Shown: one piece after another, positions 60,301-64,000 of the stretch
How positions within the stretch are numbered: position 1 is the stretch's first letter
How the letters are laid out: each line of letters opens with the position of its first letter
From: Prosapia bicincta
Lineage: Eukaryota; Arthropoda; Insecta; Hemiptera; Cercopidae
DNA: 64,000 nt
Assembly: GCA_036971475.1 (NCBI GenBank)
Contig: JBAIZL010000008.1
Location: forward strand, 4,128,501-4,192,500
Reading direction: 5' to 3'
The notes under the pieces: generated by a model
Databases searched by the model: none
Told to the model about the DNA's origin: nothing
Seen by the model: the letters and a program-made list of their open reading frames with translations, nothing else
Translations under genes and position numbers: made by a program

Positions 60301-63300
60301 GCTACATCTAATAGCCAGAAAAACATTGCCCTCCACCATTTATTTGTTCGTTTTGTAAAACTGCACGGTTCATTATATTGAACAGCTAAATCTATACCAC
60401 CCATAAACTGGTTATATTTACAAATACCTGTTGGTTTAGTTATTTTGTTTATGAAACTGAACTTAATTCTAATAAATCAGGATCAAGTAAAAGATCAGGA
60501 ATTTCAGAATCACTAATTGCACGTGAAGCCATGGCAAACTACGAGTAACAAATAACCGGCAAAACTGTAACCTACTTGCAGCTTACAACGTAGCGGCAAA
60601 CTAGATTTTTGTGATGACTCACATATTCCTAGGCATTTTCAACTTAGTTCACATTATTTTCAATAGAGTGTAGCACCAAACGGTAAAAGATTGAATGTCG
60701 TGGGCTTCGCCGCAGACGAGTTATAGGCATTTGAAAATCGTGTCGGGTGACCCCCGACATACGAGTAAACTGCAATATACGCTTGGCGGGGCTCCCCCGA
60801 CAGTCGAGTGCTAAGGGTTAAGGGACTTGAAAAACTGGTTGATAGGCATATTAGGGGGGGTGCTTTGGCCATAAAACCACTGCATTGGAACCAGTATGCT
60901 TATCAACCGGGGAAATCCTGCGAGGGAGCTCTCCATCAAGTGGTTGGTAGGATTGAGCAAATGATCGCCAAGAAAGGTTGTGCCTTCCTCGACATTGAAG
61001 GGGCTTTCAATAACCCCTCAGTGGAGACGATGGTAAGTGGTGCAAGACGTCATGGAGTGGATGCAACCACTTGTGGTTGGATAAGTTCCATGTTAACAAA
61101 CAGAAGCATTTCTGTAGAGGTGGCAGGGGAGGTCAGGGCGGAGACAAGTCTGGGCTGTGCACAGGGGGGGGTTCTCTCTCCTCTGTTGTGGTGCCTAGTG
61201 GTTGACAACCTTATTGAACTCCTGAATGAACAGGGGTACTTCTGTCTAGGATATGCGGACAACATAGTTGTTCTGATCCTGGGCAGATTCCCTGATACAG
61301 TCCTTGAGGTAATCAGAAATCCTCTACGACTGATTGAAGAGTGGTGTAAAAAGGAGAACCTTAGGGTAAATCCAAAAAAGACTGCTCTCATTAACTTCAC
61401 CAGACAGCGAAAAGATCTGATGACCAGGATGCCCCGCTTGTTTGGTGAATACCTTGAGTTTGTGGGGGAGGTGAAGTACCTGGGAGTTACTCTGGACAGG
61501 AAACTCACCTGGAACCCACATCTTGAGAGGACAGTTAACAGGGCCAAAAGGGCACTGATGACTGTGAGAAGAATGGTGAGTAAGAAATGGGGACTGAAGC
61601 CATCAATGATGCACTGGATGTATCTGAGGGTGATAAGACCTATGATTACCTATGGAGCTCTGGTGTGGTGGACAAAGGCCAACCAGGCACAGACAAGAGC
61701 TAAACTGAGCTCTATCCAGAGATTGGCCTGTCTGTGCACACTGGGAGCGATGTCAACTACACCAGGTGCAGCAATGGAAGTAATGCTTAACCTCCCTCCC
61801 CTTGAGCTTGTCCTTAGGGGAGAGGCGAGGCTAGCGGCATGGAGATTGCGCAACTCGAGCAACTGGGCTAACCTCCCAGATGTCTCGGGACATATGAGTA
61901 TCGAGTGCGTGGTCAAAGAACCCGTCTTGGAAATGGGCAGCGACCACATTACTCGAATGTTTGCACCTGACCAGGTACACCAAACTGTGATGGAATGGTC
62001 AGGGACATTAACATCGGGAGCTCAGATCTGGTACACAGATGGCTCCAAGATGGACTTCGGCACTGGAGCGGGGGTGTATTGTAAAAACCCAAGGGTAGAA
62101 CTAGTTCTTTCCTTGGGGAGGCATACCTCTGTCTTTCAGGCCGAAGTATATGCTATAAATGCCTGTCTGGGAGAGATAGCGAGAAGGGAAACACATGGGA
62201 CCCGGATTGCTAATTTCTCCGACAGTCAGGCAGCAATTAAGGCACTAAACGGACACGTGGTCACCTCGGCCATAGTCAGGGAGTGCCTAATTAACCTACA
62301 AGCTCTGGCAAGGCACAATCAAGTCATGATAGGTTGGGTGCCAGGGCATAGGGGAATACTTGGAAATGAAGCCGCAGATGCGCTGGCCAGGGAGGGGTCT
62401 TCGACTCCCCTGATTGGACCGGAGCCTGCGGTAGGTATTTCCAAATCCATGGTCAGGATGACAGTGCGAAGGTGGATGGCTGAAAGACACTGTGAGCACT
62501 GGATCAGGGCCGAAGGGATGAGACACAGCAAGCTAACCCTTAGGAAACCCTCCTTGGGGCTGCAGAAGAGTCTCATCTATCTGTCTAGGCAGGAATTAAG
62601 GATAGCCACAGGTCTACTCACGGGACACTGTGGACTAAGGAAACATTTGCATAAAATGGGTATCTACAAGGATGAACCAGTGTGCAGATTATGCAGGCAG
62701 GAACTCGAGACTGCCACACACATTATTTACAGATGTGAAGTACTTGCTGAGAGGCGCTTCAACCTCTTTGGTGATGGAACGGCTTCGGTGGATGCTGAAG
62801 GTAAAACTCTAGTCAGGAGACTCCTAAACCTGGTAAGAGGGAAGGGGTTATTTGACTAGATCAGGGAGGTAAGTACAATATATCTTAAGGTAGTAGTGCT
62901 TCGGGCAATTCAAACCCGCTCCCAAGTTGAAAAAAAAAAAAAAAAAAAAAAAAAGACTGAAGTTTTTGCATTGACAGCCATCCGTATAATGTGATGATTT
63001 CATGAACATATTTGTGCTAGTAAATATTTTTGTGTAGGTGAGTTGTTTGAGAGGATCTGTGTTTACATAGTATTCTATAGAAATAATTCACCAAGGAATC
63101 TGCTGACTGCATTTTCCATGGGCTACAAAGTCCACTGTTGTATTAGTTACATTACTATGCTCACCAAAAGAATATCTTTAGTATACATTACTCCAGAAGC
63201 AGCAGTACAAAAACTTAGACAACATGTTAAGTACTTTATGCAAATTTTAAATCTGGTTGTTGTAATCATCTTGAATTCACTGAATAAATCGTACGTAATT

Positions 63301-63757
63301 ACTGTGTAACTGAGTGAAAACTTTCAACTTACTTGCTTGCGTGTTTAGAAACAATTGATTCATTCAACCATTGCTTTGAAATGCAACAGCAAGTAAGTTA
63401 AAAGTTTTCACTCAGTTACACAATAATTACTTATGAAAAATTTTTAAAAGTTTGGGATTTTCTAAAACAAATTTGTTTAGACTATTTCAAGAATTTTATT
63501 TAAATGGAAACATTGTGTAAACATTTTTTCCAAATCGAATTTTGTGCTTTTTTATAATTATAAGAAGAATTGTCATGTCTTTTCCATTTATGTCTAACAC
63601 AGAACAAACATCGTAGTACTTTGAATAATCTACTCACCTTAGACCACTCTCTAGCTTTCTGAGTCATTGTTACAATGTTGCGATCAATGCACCACAAAGC
63701 TCCCATGAAAGCTCCAATACTGACTCCTCCCACCATGTCTATAGGTATTCCAGCTTC
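18191..63757 (-). CDS. sws: neuropathy target esterase / Swiss cheese (PNPLA6-type) gene, 3' part, spliced
   Basis: Spliced host gene read on the minus strand; parts are listed as exons A to H. The family consists of ER-anchored patatin-fold serine hydrolases that deacylate phosphatidylcholine and lysophosphatidylcholine using a Ser-Asp dyad. Seen here: GVSIG nucleophile motif (exon A), [13 protein letters not shown] (B), [18 protein letters not shown] with the catalytic Asp (C), [12 protein letters not shown] and [10 protein letters not shown] (D), [12 protein letters not shown] (E), DVGYNHGK (F), acidic tail (G, H). Order and wording follow the vertebrate PNPLA6 protein as I remember it. 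Splice phases are A/B 0, B/C 1, C/D 1, D/E 0, E/F 0, F/G 1, G/H 0, all with GT-AG borders. Introns run from about 1.6 to 15 kb and are filled with transposons. N-terminal exons lie beyond the window edge. Confidence 0.93.
18400..19250 (-). pseudogene. Penelope-like element 3' relic (copy 5, distal part)
   Basis: 18410-18600 matches 14820-14930 (shared CATAGAGTGGTTGTTAATTA), and 18960-19250 matches 14990-15200, both on the minus strand, so this is a second copy of the copy 3 family. It is interrupted at about 18640-18950 by an inverted-repeat element. Coding frames are destroyed. Confidence 0.55.
18640..18950. mobile_element. foldback (MITE-like) element, inverted ends about 40 bp
   Basis: Left arm around TCCGTAACTGAGATAATACT is the reverse complement of the right arm around ACTTACTCAGTTACACAGTA, with mismatches. 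The same arms form a tighter palindrome at 63255-63440. No coding content. Confidence 0.55.
19250..19925. other. non-coding stretch, nothing firm recognised
   Basis: AT-rich. A 98-codon minus-strand frame (19361-19657) has no recognisable similarity and is not called. Confidence 0.4.
19926..20516. mobile_element. non-autonomous inverted-repeat element with about 115-bp TIRs
   Basis: The left arm runs from TAAAAATTTAAAAAA to CAAAATTTTGAAG (about 19926-20060); the right arm starts CTTCAAAATTTTG at about 20384 and is its diverged reverse complement, including AAAGAACC and ATTTTTCAATAA words. No transposase. Target duplication not resolved because the ends are A/T-rich. It lies next to a PLE fragment. 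Confidence 0.6.
20517..20940 (-). pseudogene. Penelope-like element RT-domain relic (copy 5, proximal part)
   Basis: Minus strand reads [20 protein letters not shown] then [11 protein letters not shown], the PLE segment following the RT active site (IKF.LE...FLD..I). It then continues into [20 protein letters not shown], which parallels PLE copy 3. Truncated and frameshifted. Confidence 0.7.
20941..22195. other. non-coding stretch, nothing recognised
   Basis: AT-rich intron of the NTE gene (between exons G and H); no repeats with clear ends and no protein similarity. Confidence 0.5.
22199..22458. repeat. 28-bp minisatellite, about 9 copies
   Basis: Unit GTTTCACTGTCTGTAGCATA + CTTTTTAG, with minor variants (CACACT, ACGTTTT, TTTTTCG). 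Units abut directly without spacers, so this is not a CRISPR array. The unit resembles the 3' splice site of NTE exon G (see findings). Confidence 0.95.
22985..23055. repeat. (TG)n microsatellite with CG interruptions
   Basis: Alternating TG/CG tract of about 70 bp. It creates meaningless open frames on both strands. Confidence 0.95.
23566..23654 (-). CDS. sws: NTE/sws exon G: acidic C-terminal segment
   Basis: 89 bp, phase 1 in and phase 0 out. Acceptor TTACAG|ATAGTG; donor TTAGAG|GTTAGA. Encodes a strongly acidic stretch, (D)[16 protein letters not shown] followed by [13 protein letters not shown], comparable with the acidic tail of vertebrate NTE. Its 3' splice-site sequence closely resembles the unit of the 28-bp minisatellite at 22.2 kb. 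Confidence 0.87.
24062..24505 (+). pseudogene. non-LTR retrotransposon RNase H domain relic
   Basis: Reads [37 protein letters not shown] and [20 protein letters not shown]. These are the E, D and H/D blocks of the RNase H domain of non-LTR elements (E.xAI, DSQAAI, IPSHVGVEGNEKAD). Lesions: Cys for Ser next to the Asp, Leu for His, stop for Glu. A frameshifted continuation reaches [13 protein letters not shown] and [12 protein letters not shown] and RT domains are absent. Confidence 0.75.
24506..24760 (+). pseudogene. Penelope-like element tail fragment
   Basis: Frame reads [19 protein letters not shown] then [20 protein letters not shown] and stops near 24685, typical of the Lys/Asn-rich end of PLE ORFs. 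It is followed by ATGGTCAAATGACCGAAAGG (24699-24718), a GGTC/GACC stem plus GAAA that looks like a damaged hammerhead. It abuts the RNase H relic directly. Confidence 0.4.
25209..25413 (-). CDS. sws: NTE/sws exon F
   Basis: 205 bp, phase 0 in and phase 1 out. Acceptor TTTTTAG|GAT; donor GAAG|GTAAAT. Begins [14 protein letters not shown], the family's DVGY.YGK segment. Then comes a Pro/Asn-rich linker ([19 protein letters not shown]) and [14 protein letters not shown], which matches the FTDLAEIVSRIE segment of the human protein. Confidence 0.9.
25999..26900 (+). mobile_element. mariner-type element, decayed, with about 100-bp inverted ends
   Basis: Flanked by TA on both sides (25997-25998, 26901-26902). 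Left end CGAGGTGTATAATGACAG; right end read inward CAAGGTTTATCTAAAAAG. Both continue into AAGTGTAC.GAGGC and ..CTTCTCCTCTCCGC-like words, giving inverted ends near 100 bp. Internal frame 26108-26403 matches a mariner N-terminus ([20 protein letters not shown] and [10 protein letters not shown]). Further debris to 26680 resembles the [12 protein letters not shown] / EFLKCC region. The duplicate locus at 5.7 kb lacks it (empty site). Confidence 0.8.
27865..27954 (-). CDS. sws: NTE/sws exon E
   Basis: 90 bp, 30 codons, phase 0/0. Acceptor TTCCAG|GAG; donor ATTAAG|GTAAAT. Encodes [20 protein letters not shown] then [10 protein letters not shown], matching the SSYCEYLRPPID region of human PNPLA6. 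The exon and its flanks are duplicated at 5.6-6.8 kb. Confidence 0.92.
28130..28330. repeat. stray copy of the 930-bp repeat family
   Basis: GCTACAAGAAAATTCTGTTT, TATCACTTTAAAAGCGTATAAC and the following 100 bp match 8740-8850. Confidence 0.7.
28331..29377. other. NTE intron, nothing recognised
   Basis: A 97-codon frame at 28781-29074 has no recognisable similarity and is left uncalled. Confidence 0.4.
29378..29475 (-). pseudogene. NTE exon D', decayed partial exon copy
   Basis: On the minus strand this reads as a diverged copy of the last half of exon [17 protein letters not shown] against [18 protein letters not shown]. Two in-frame TAG codons replace Gln and Arg codons. The 3' border still looks like a splice donor (TTGGAA|GTAAGG). 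Similarity fades at about 29475 and no acceptor was recognised, so it is most likely a dead fragment of a local duplication. Confidence 0.7.
29563..29774 (-). CDS. sws: NTE/sws exon D
   Basis: 212 bp, phase 1 in and phase 0 out. Acceptor TTGTAG|CCGATG; donor TTGGAG|GTGAGG. Peptide includes [39 protein letters not shown] and [16 protein letters not shown], all strongly conserved in NTE proteins. A decayed copy of its 3' half lies directly downstream at about 29378-29475. Confidence 0.93.
29919..30650. mobile_element. hAT-like non-autonomous element
   Basis: The left end TAGAGATGTGCCGATTC and the right end, read inward, TAAGGGTGGGCCGATTCC form inverted ends of the GTGGGCCGATTC type known from hAT MITEs. 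Subterminal GATTC/GAATC words are abundant. No clear 8-bp duplication is left. Contains a G9 run at about 30311. Confidence 0.6.
30790..32109 (+). mobile_element. mariner element, 1320 bp, transposase broken
   Basis: Inverted ends CGAGGGCTATTCAAAAAGTT and (inward from the right) CGAGGGCTATTCAGAAAGTA. The TA duplication has decayed. Length equals that of the 54-kb mariner, but end and protein sequences differ, so it belongs to another subfamily. Confidence 0.9.
30952..32010 (+). pseudogene. mariner transposase pseudogene
   Basis: N-terminal HTH region in one frame ([32 protein letters not shown]). A frameshift near 31121 follows, then [20 protein letters not shown] and [20 protein letters not shown], more frameshifts and stops, and a recognisable end: [16 protein letters not shown] (about 31793-31840) and [19 protein letters not shown]. 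At the second Asp, HDN is kept but is followed by a stop. Clearly inactive. Confidence 0.9.
32138..33307 (-). mobile_element. hAT-like DNA transposon derivative, copy 1 (5-bp TSD)
   Basis: Ends CAGGGTGTCTAGT...ACTAGACACCCTG, flanked by the direct 5-mer ATAAA (32133-32137, 33308-33312). Many TTCCCTGACTTTTCC subterminal repeats occur. The terminal about 56 bp at the left are tandemly duplicated. Holds a broken minus-strand transposase fragment that is better preserved in copy 2. Confidence 0.8.
33308..34800. other. NTE intron, nothing recognised
   Basis: AT-rich; a 100-codon plus-strand frame at 34487-34789 has no recognisable similarity. Confidence 0.4.
34883..35936. mobile_element. piggyBac-type non-autonomous element (TTAA target)
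   Basis: Flanked by TTAA (34879-34882, 35937-35940). Ends CACTTTAGCTGCCA and (inward from the right) CACTTTAGCTGCTGGCC. No transposase recognised in 1054 bp. A direct repeat of about 70 bp (34802-34870 and 35941-36005) also brackets it. Confidence 0.75.
36086..36202 (-). CDS. sws: NTE/sws exon C': alternative catalytic aspartate exon
   Basis: 117 bp, the same length and the same phase 1/1 as exon C, with acceptor TTTTACAG|GC and donor CCAG|GTAACA. Encodes [18 protein letters not shown] then [20 protein letters not shown]. About a third of residues differ from exon C, mostly conservatively, with no stop or frameshift. Asp of the motif is kept but DGG becomes DGC, and a Trp near the start becomes Gly. 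Because both versions fit the same neighbours, they could be spliced as alternatives. An unused but recent duplicate is possible, though less likely given the pattern of change. Confidence 0.82.
36946..37759 (+). mobile_element. Tigger/pogo-type element, internally deleted, DNA-binding domain retained
   Basis: TA on each side; ends CAGTAAACTCTCTATAATCCG and (inward from the right) CAGTAAAATCTCAATAATCCG, typical of Tigger/pogo. Inside, 37250-37480 encodes pieces of the CENP-B-like double helix-turn-helix: [29 protein letters not shown] and [20 protein letters not shown]. Frames are broken, and the catalytic DDE part is missing. Confidence 0.8.
37760..38212. other. NTE intron, nothing recognised
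   Basis: AT-rich, no similarity seen. Confidence 0.4.
38213..38371. mobile_element. small foldback element (about 160 bp)
   Basis: AAAAATCTTTTATTTTACTA and CTATTACCTTGTGTA at the left are mirrored by TACACAAGGTAATTGTAGTA and AAATAAAAGATTTTT at the right: near-perfect inverted arms of about 36 bp around a 90-bp loop. Confidence 0.75.
38639..39823 (-). mobile_element. hAT-like DNA transposon derivative, copy 2 (5-bp TSD)
   Basis: Same family as 32138-33307, with the same ends and the same duplicated left terminus. Flanked by a different 5-mer, TTCAA (38634-38638, 39824-39828), so it is an independent insertion. Minus-strand fragment 38778-39143 encodes [40 protein letters not shown] and a terminal MGP, resembling part of hAT-like transposases (FDES..., QMD..VRYW, S.F, MDGP). 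The rest of the transposase is missing. Confidence 0.8.
39990..40668 (+). mobile_element. hAT deletion derivative with GTCACTG subterminal repeats
   Basis: Direct flanks AATCAAATT (39981-39989, 40669-40677), which include an 8-bp hAT-size duplication. Ends AGGGATGGTCGATA and (inward from the right) GGTATGGTCAATCC. More than ten GTCACTG/CAGTGAC words cluster near both ends. At 40468-40520 an ATG-led stretch, read with one frame change, gives [12 protein letters not shown], like the start of a BED zinc finger of hAT transposases. The rest is deleted. Confidence 0.7.
40678..41265. other. NTE intron, nothing recognised
   Basis: AT-rich, non-coding. Confidence 0.4.
41266..41382 (-). CDS. sws: NTE/sws exon C: catalytic aspartate exon (canonical version)
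   Basis: 117 bp, phase 1 in and phase 1 out. Acceptor TTGGCAG|GC; donor CCCAG|GTAAAC. Encodes [18 protein letters not shown] then [20 protein letters not shown]. The Asp of DGG is the predicted second member of the Ser-Asp dyad. The closing G joins CC of exon D to give Ala. A second version, C', lies 5 kb further downstream in the gene. Confidence 0.93.
41383..42480. other. NTE intron, nothing recognised
   Basis: AT-rich, non-coding; no repeats with recognisable ends. Confidence 0.4.
42480..44650 (+). pseudogene. Penelope-like element relic (copy 4), interrupted by a DNA transposon
   Basis: Plus strand: [17 protein letters not shown] (RT motif A region, 42713-42760), [20 protein letters not shown] (42900-42960), WIRYINGLY at the decayed YVDD site (43005-43027). 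After the insertion at 43030-43706 come [20 protein letters not shown] (about 43760-43820) and [16 protein letters not shown] remnant [17 protein letters not shown] at 44216-44268. Many stops. The YVDD catalytic Asp codons have become Asn-Gly. Confidence 0.8.
43030..43706. mobile_element. Tc1/mariner-type non-autonomous element in PLE copy 4
   Basis: Flanked by TA (43028-43029, 43707-43708). Ends CAGGTTGACCGAAAAAA and (inward from the right) CAGGGTGGTCGAAAAAA. 677 bp, with a C14 run near 43630 and no recognisable transposase. It splits the PLE RT frame right after the active-site region. Confidence 0.75.
44992..45475 (-). mobile_element. piggyBac-type element, internally deleted (484 bp)
   Basis: TTAA on both sides (44988-44991, 45476-45479); ends CCCATTCACTACCAG and (inward from the right) CCCATTCACTATCAAAC. 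Minus frame 45245-45030 encodes an acidic Ser/Asp/Glu stretch ([20 protein letters not shown]), as found in the N-terminal region of piggyBac transposases. Confidence 0.75.
45480..46930. other. NTE intron, nothing recognised
   Basis: AT-rich. CTGATGA near 46711 lacks a following GAAA and is not a hammerhead. Confidence 0.45.
46935..47897. repeat. 69-bp minisatellite, about 14 copies
   Basis: Unit starts GTTCCACAAAGAGCTYGTGT, then GCTCTAARCAAGAGRCCTAC, GAGTGTGTGGAAGAATAAGT, GTTTG. Starts are spaced 69 bp apart with one short unit near 47145. Because 69 is a multiple of three, long repetitive minus-strand frames (47114-47839 and 47101-47565) stay open; these are not called as genes. Lies in the NTE intron between exons B and C. 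Confidence 0.95.
47900..49088. other. NTE intron, nothing recognised
   Basis: AT-rich, non-coding. Confidence 0.45.
49208..49247 (-). ncRNA. hammerhead-like ribozyme motif, inverted half of PLE copy 6
   Basis: Minus strand: CTGATGA, A, stem GATCG/CGATC with loop GCACATAG, GAAAAC, GTTCTGTC. Identical stem II and core to the motif at 8059. Confidence 0.6.
50677..50716 (+). ncRNA. degraded hammerhead-like motif, direct half of PLE copy 6
   Basis: CAGATGA in place of CTGATGA, a partly broken stem II, then GATCGAAAACGTTCTGTC. Core substitution T to A makes activity unlikely. Confidence 0.45.
50800..52150. other. NTE intron, nothing recognised
   Basis: AT-rich, non-coding. Confidence 0.45.
52150..52420 (-). 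pseudogene. mariner-type transposase C-terminal relic
   Basis: Minus strand reads [25 protein letters not shown], then [20 protein letters not shown]. This matches [23 protein letters not shown] in insect mariner-type transposases, with the last catalytic Asp kept in ADYF and one stop. Element ends were not identified. Confidence 0.7.
52421..54160. other. NTE intron, nothing further recognised
   Basis: May include more of the preceding relic up to about 52700; otherwise AT-rich non-coding sequence. Confidence 0.4.
54161..55480 (+). mobile_element. mariner element, nearly intact (1320 bp)
   Basis: TA on both sides (54159-54160, 55481-55482). Ends CGAGGCGTATACTGAAACTA and (inward from the right) CGAGGCATGTTCGGAAAGTA, both continuing AGTACCG. 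Contains one transposase gene with a single stop. GC content is clearly above the surrounding intron, as in a fairly young insertion. Confidence 0.95.
54323..55381 (+). pseudogene. mariner transposase, one premature stop
   Basis: About 352 codons in one frame, broken only by TAA at 54848-54850. N-terminal HTH region ([38 protein letters not shown]), linker [10 protein letters not shown], then the catalytic triad: Asp in VTGDETWV, Asp in LLHDNARPH, Asp in ASSDYHLF, with 34 residues between the last two (DD34D). Ends [14 protein letters not shown]. Full family length. The stop falls between the first and second catalytic residues, so the copy cannot give full-length protein unless read through. 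Confidence 0.93.
55483..56269. other. NTE intron, nothing recognised
   Basis: AT-rich, non-coding. Confidence 0.5.
56270..56456 (-). CDS. sws: NTE/sws exon B: patatin domain core
   Basis: 187 bp, entering in phase 0 and leaving in phase 1. Acceptor TTTCAG|AAAATG; donor CATG|GTCTGT. Contains [20 protein letters not shown] and [18 protein letters not shown], hallmark strings of the NTE catalytic domain. The last base G joins GC of exon C (or C') to make a Gly codon, which supports the splice calls. Confidence 0.93.
56457..57367. other. NTE intron, nothing recognised
   Basis: AT-rich, non-coding, up to the target duplication of the retrotransposon. Confidence 0.5.
57826..58188 (+). CDS. short ORF upstream of ORF2, possible ORF1 remnant
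   Basis: 120 codons ending 8 bp before the ORF2 ATG. Composition is Ala/Thr/Gly-rich with no CCHC knuckle, so it does not look like a complete ORF1 (Gag-like) protein. It could be an ORF1 remnant, or leader sequence that happens to be open. Coding status doubtful. Confidence 0.3.
   Translation: MAAGYKMQSQMIPLRNQTKPHCMLSCQGSGGSALVDRYFPHTRGTLMDQVSKRIYFETAQTVGANETANRESVADVSTATITGGAGAAVKLPTAETGEVAVELRTMSSPGAALRTQATAN
59762..60817 (-). mobile_element. piggyBac-type element nested in ORF2 (TTAA target)
   Basis: TTAA at 59758-59761 and 60818-60821. Ends CCCTTAGCGCTCGG and (inward from the right) CCCTTAGCACTCGACTG. Minus strand carries parts of a piggyBac transposase: [16 protein letters not shown] (about 60435-60380), [20 protein letters not shown] (about 60350-60290), and a Cys-rich C-terminus. 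About 1.0 kb remains of an element usually over 2 kb, so it is internally deleted. Confidence 0.92.
59940..60215 (-). pseudogene. piggyBac transposase C-terminal Cys-rich domain remnant
   Basis: Frame ends with [20 protein letters not shown] then [20 protein letters not shown]. This is the CxxC...C..C...C(F)..H cross-brace pattern that binds element ends in piggyBac transposases. The expected pLC before the last Cys reads RLHPEDC, so one Cys may be lost. Upstream YNQFMGG/WW/LLD motifs are in other frames. Confidence 0.85.
62965..63254. other. NTE intron, nothing recognised
   Basis: An open frame at 63043-63309 has no recognisable similarity and runs into the foldback element. Confidence 0.4.
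63255..63440. mobile_element. foldback (MITE-like) element, second copy
   Basis: TAATTACTGTGTAACTGAGT and GAAAACTTTCAACTTACTTGCT are mirrored by AGCAAGTAAGTTAAAAGTTT and TCACTCAGTTACACAATAATTA: arms of about 42 bp with few mismatches. Same arms, more diverged, at 18640-18950, including the shared outer word CATCTTGAATTCACT. Confidence 0.75.
63638..63757 (-). CDS. sws: NTE/sws exon A: catalytic serine (GXSXG) exon
   Basis: 120 bp, 40 codons, phase 0 at both ends. The preceding intron ends ...ATGTTAG and the donor is AAG|GTGAGT. The peptide begins [17 protein letters not shown]; the Ser of GVSIG is the predicted nucleophile. It closes with TQKAREWSK, matching the human segment around AREWAK. 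It is the first exon visible; the upstream exon should lie beyond base 63758, where only intron is seen. Confidence 0.93.
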
Positions 63758-64000
63758 CTAACATACACAAATCATAAATGACTAGACAATGTATTTATTA
63801 ATTTGAATATTACAGATACATGTTAGGGTTAGACATGTAATTTATCCCAAACTCTCTATTATACAAGATTTATTAAAACAGTGCTTTTAAAATCAAGATA
63901 AGATAAGCAGAAGGAGGAATAATGTACAATGGAGTTTGTTTTTGTAATGAAATTTTTCGCAGAAAATTTGAAGATTCTATAAAACAAGTTTTCAAACACT
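63758..64000. other. NTE intron upstream of exon A, nothing recognised
   Basis: AT-rich intron; the next exon of the gene is expected beyond the window edge. Confidence 0.5.

Larger units (their letters stand above)
58197..62859 (+). pseudogene. non-LTR ORF2: AP-endonuclease, reverse transcriptase, RNase H (interrupted)
   Basis: Reading frame from ATG 58197. Endonuclease: [18 protein letters not shown] followed by TGA at 58306-58308 where Trp is usual, [16 protein letters not shown], and [23 protein letters not shown], then the nested insertion at 59762-60817, [10 protein letters not shown] (motif A), [13 protein letters not shown] (motif B, Ala where Pro is usual), GYADNIVVL (Asn for the second Asp of YADD). 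RNase [45 protein letters not shown]-terminal [18 protein letters not shown] (CCHC). Frame is the same on both sides of the insertion. At least three lesions make it inactive. Confidence 0.92.
57378..62954 (+). mobile_element. I/LOA-type non-LTR retrotransposon, near full-length, with nested piggyBac-type insertion
   Basis: Flanked by a 10-bp target duplication GACTGAAGTT (57368-57377, 62955-62964), with a poly(A) tail of about 24 bp at 62931-62954. Without the nested 1060 bp it is about 4.5 kb. Encodes one large ORF2 (endonuclease, RT, RNase H, CCHC). The 5' 800 bp holds only short frames. GC-rich against its AT-rich surroundings. Its orientation is opposite to the host gene, in the intron between exons A and B. 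Confidence 0.92.

Noticed and set aside
61050..61547. 165-codon minus-strand frame
   Set aside because: Antisense shadow of the retrotransposon RT frame.
63043..63309. 88-codon plus-strand frame
   Set aside because: No recognisable similarity; it ends inside a foldback element.

Overview
The window is AT-rich animal DNA, almost certainly from an arthropod and most likely an insect. The case rests on a GT-AG spliced gene with multi-kilobase introns and on a dense mix of Penelope-like, mariner, Tigger/pogo, piggyBac, hAT and I/LOA-type non-LTR elements. No bacterial gene, CRISPR array, rRNA or tRNA was recognised.

Only one host gene is recognisable. On the minus strand, from about 63.76 kb down to 18.19 kb, lie the last eight constitutive exons (called A to H here) of a neuropathy target esterase / Swiss cheese (PNPLA6-type) lysophospholipase, plus one alternative exon (C'). 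They encode the second half of the patatin-like catalytic domain (GVSIG serine motif in exon A, DGG aspartate motif in exon C) and the acidic C-terminal tail. The 5' exons, which should encode the membrane segment and cyclic-nucleotide-binding domains, lie beyond base 64000. Splice phases agree across every junction.

The most interesting host feature is exon duplication. Exon C, which carries the catalytic aspartate, has a second 117-bp version 5 kb downstream with identical splice phase, canonical splice sites, no stops and mostly conservative substitutions: a candidate mutually exclusive exon pair. Exon D has a decayed partial copy 90 bp downstream. Exon E has a paralogue (E', 6.5 kb) inside a 1.2-kb segmental duplication beyond the gene's 3' end. 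A 28-bp minisatellite at 22.2 kb resembles the 3' splice site of exon G.

Layout: 0-4.6 kb, decayed Penelope-like element and hammerhead-like motifs; 5.6-6.8 kb, duplicated E' segment; 7.25-8.17 kb, Penelope-like element bounded by a target-site duplication; 8.7-14.4 kb, array of about 930-bp repeats with two inserted blocks; 14.8-20.9 kb, more Penelope-like debris, foldback elements and terminal exon H; 22-30 kb, exons G, F, E, D, a 0.9-kb mariner relic and a non-LTR RNase H relic; 29.9-33.3 kb, a nearly continuous hAT/mariner/hAT-like cluster; 34.9-40.7 kb, piggyBac-type element, exon C', Tigger derivative, second hAT-like copy and a hAT derivative; 41.3 kb, exon C; 42.5-45.5 kb, Penelope-like relic split by a Tc1/mariner-type element, then a piggyBac-type element; 46.9-47.9 kb, 69-bp minisatellite; 49.1-50.8 kb, Penelope-like element with inverted halves; 52-55.5 kb, mariner-type relic and a nearly intact mariner; 56.3 kb, exon B; 57.4-62.95 kb, near full-length I/LOA-type retrotransposon split by a piggyBac-type element; 63.7 kb, exon A. 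Apart from the esterase, every recognisable coding sequence belongs to a mobile element. All calls come from reading the sequence; no database search was run.
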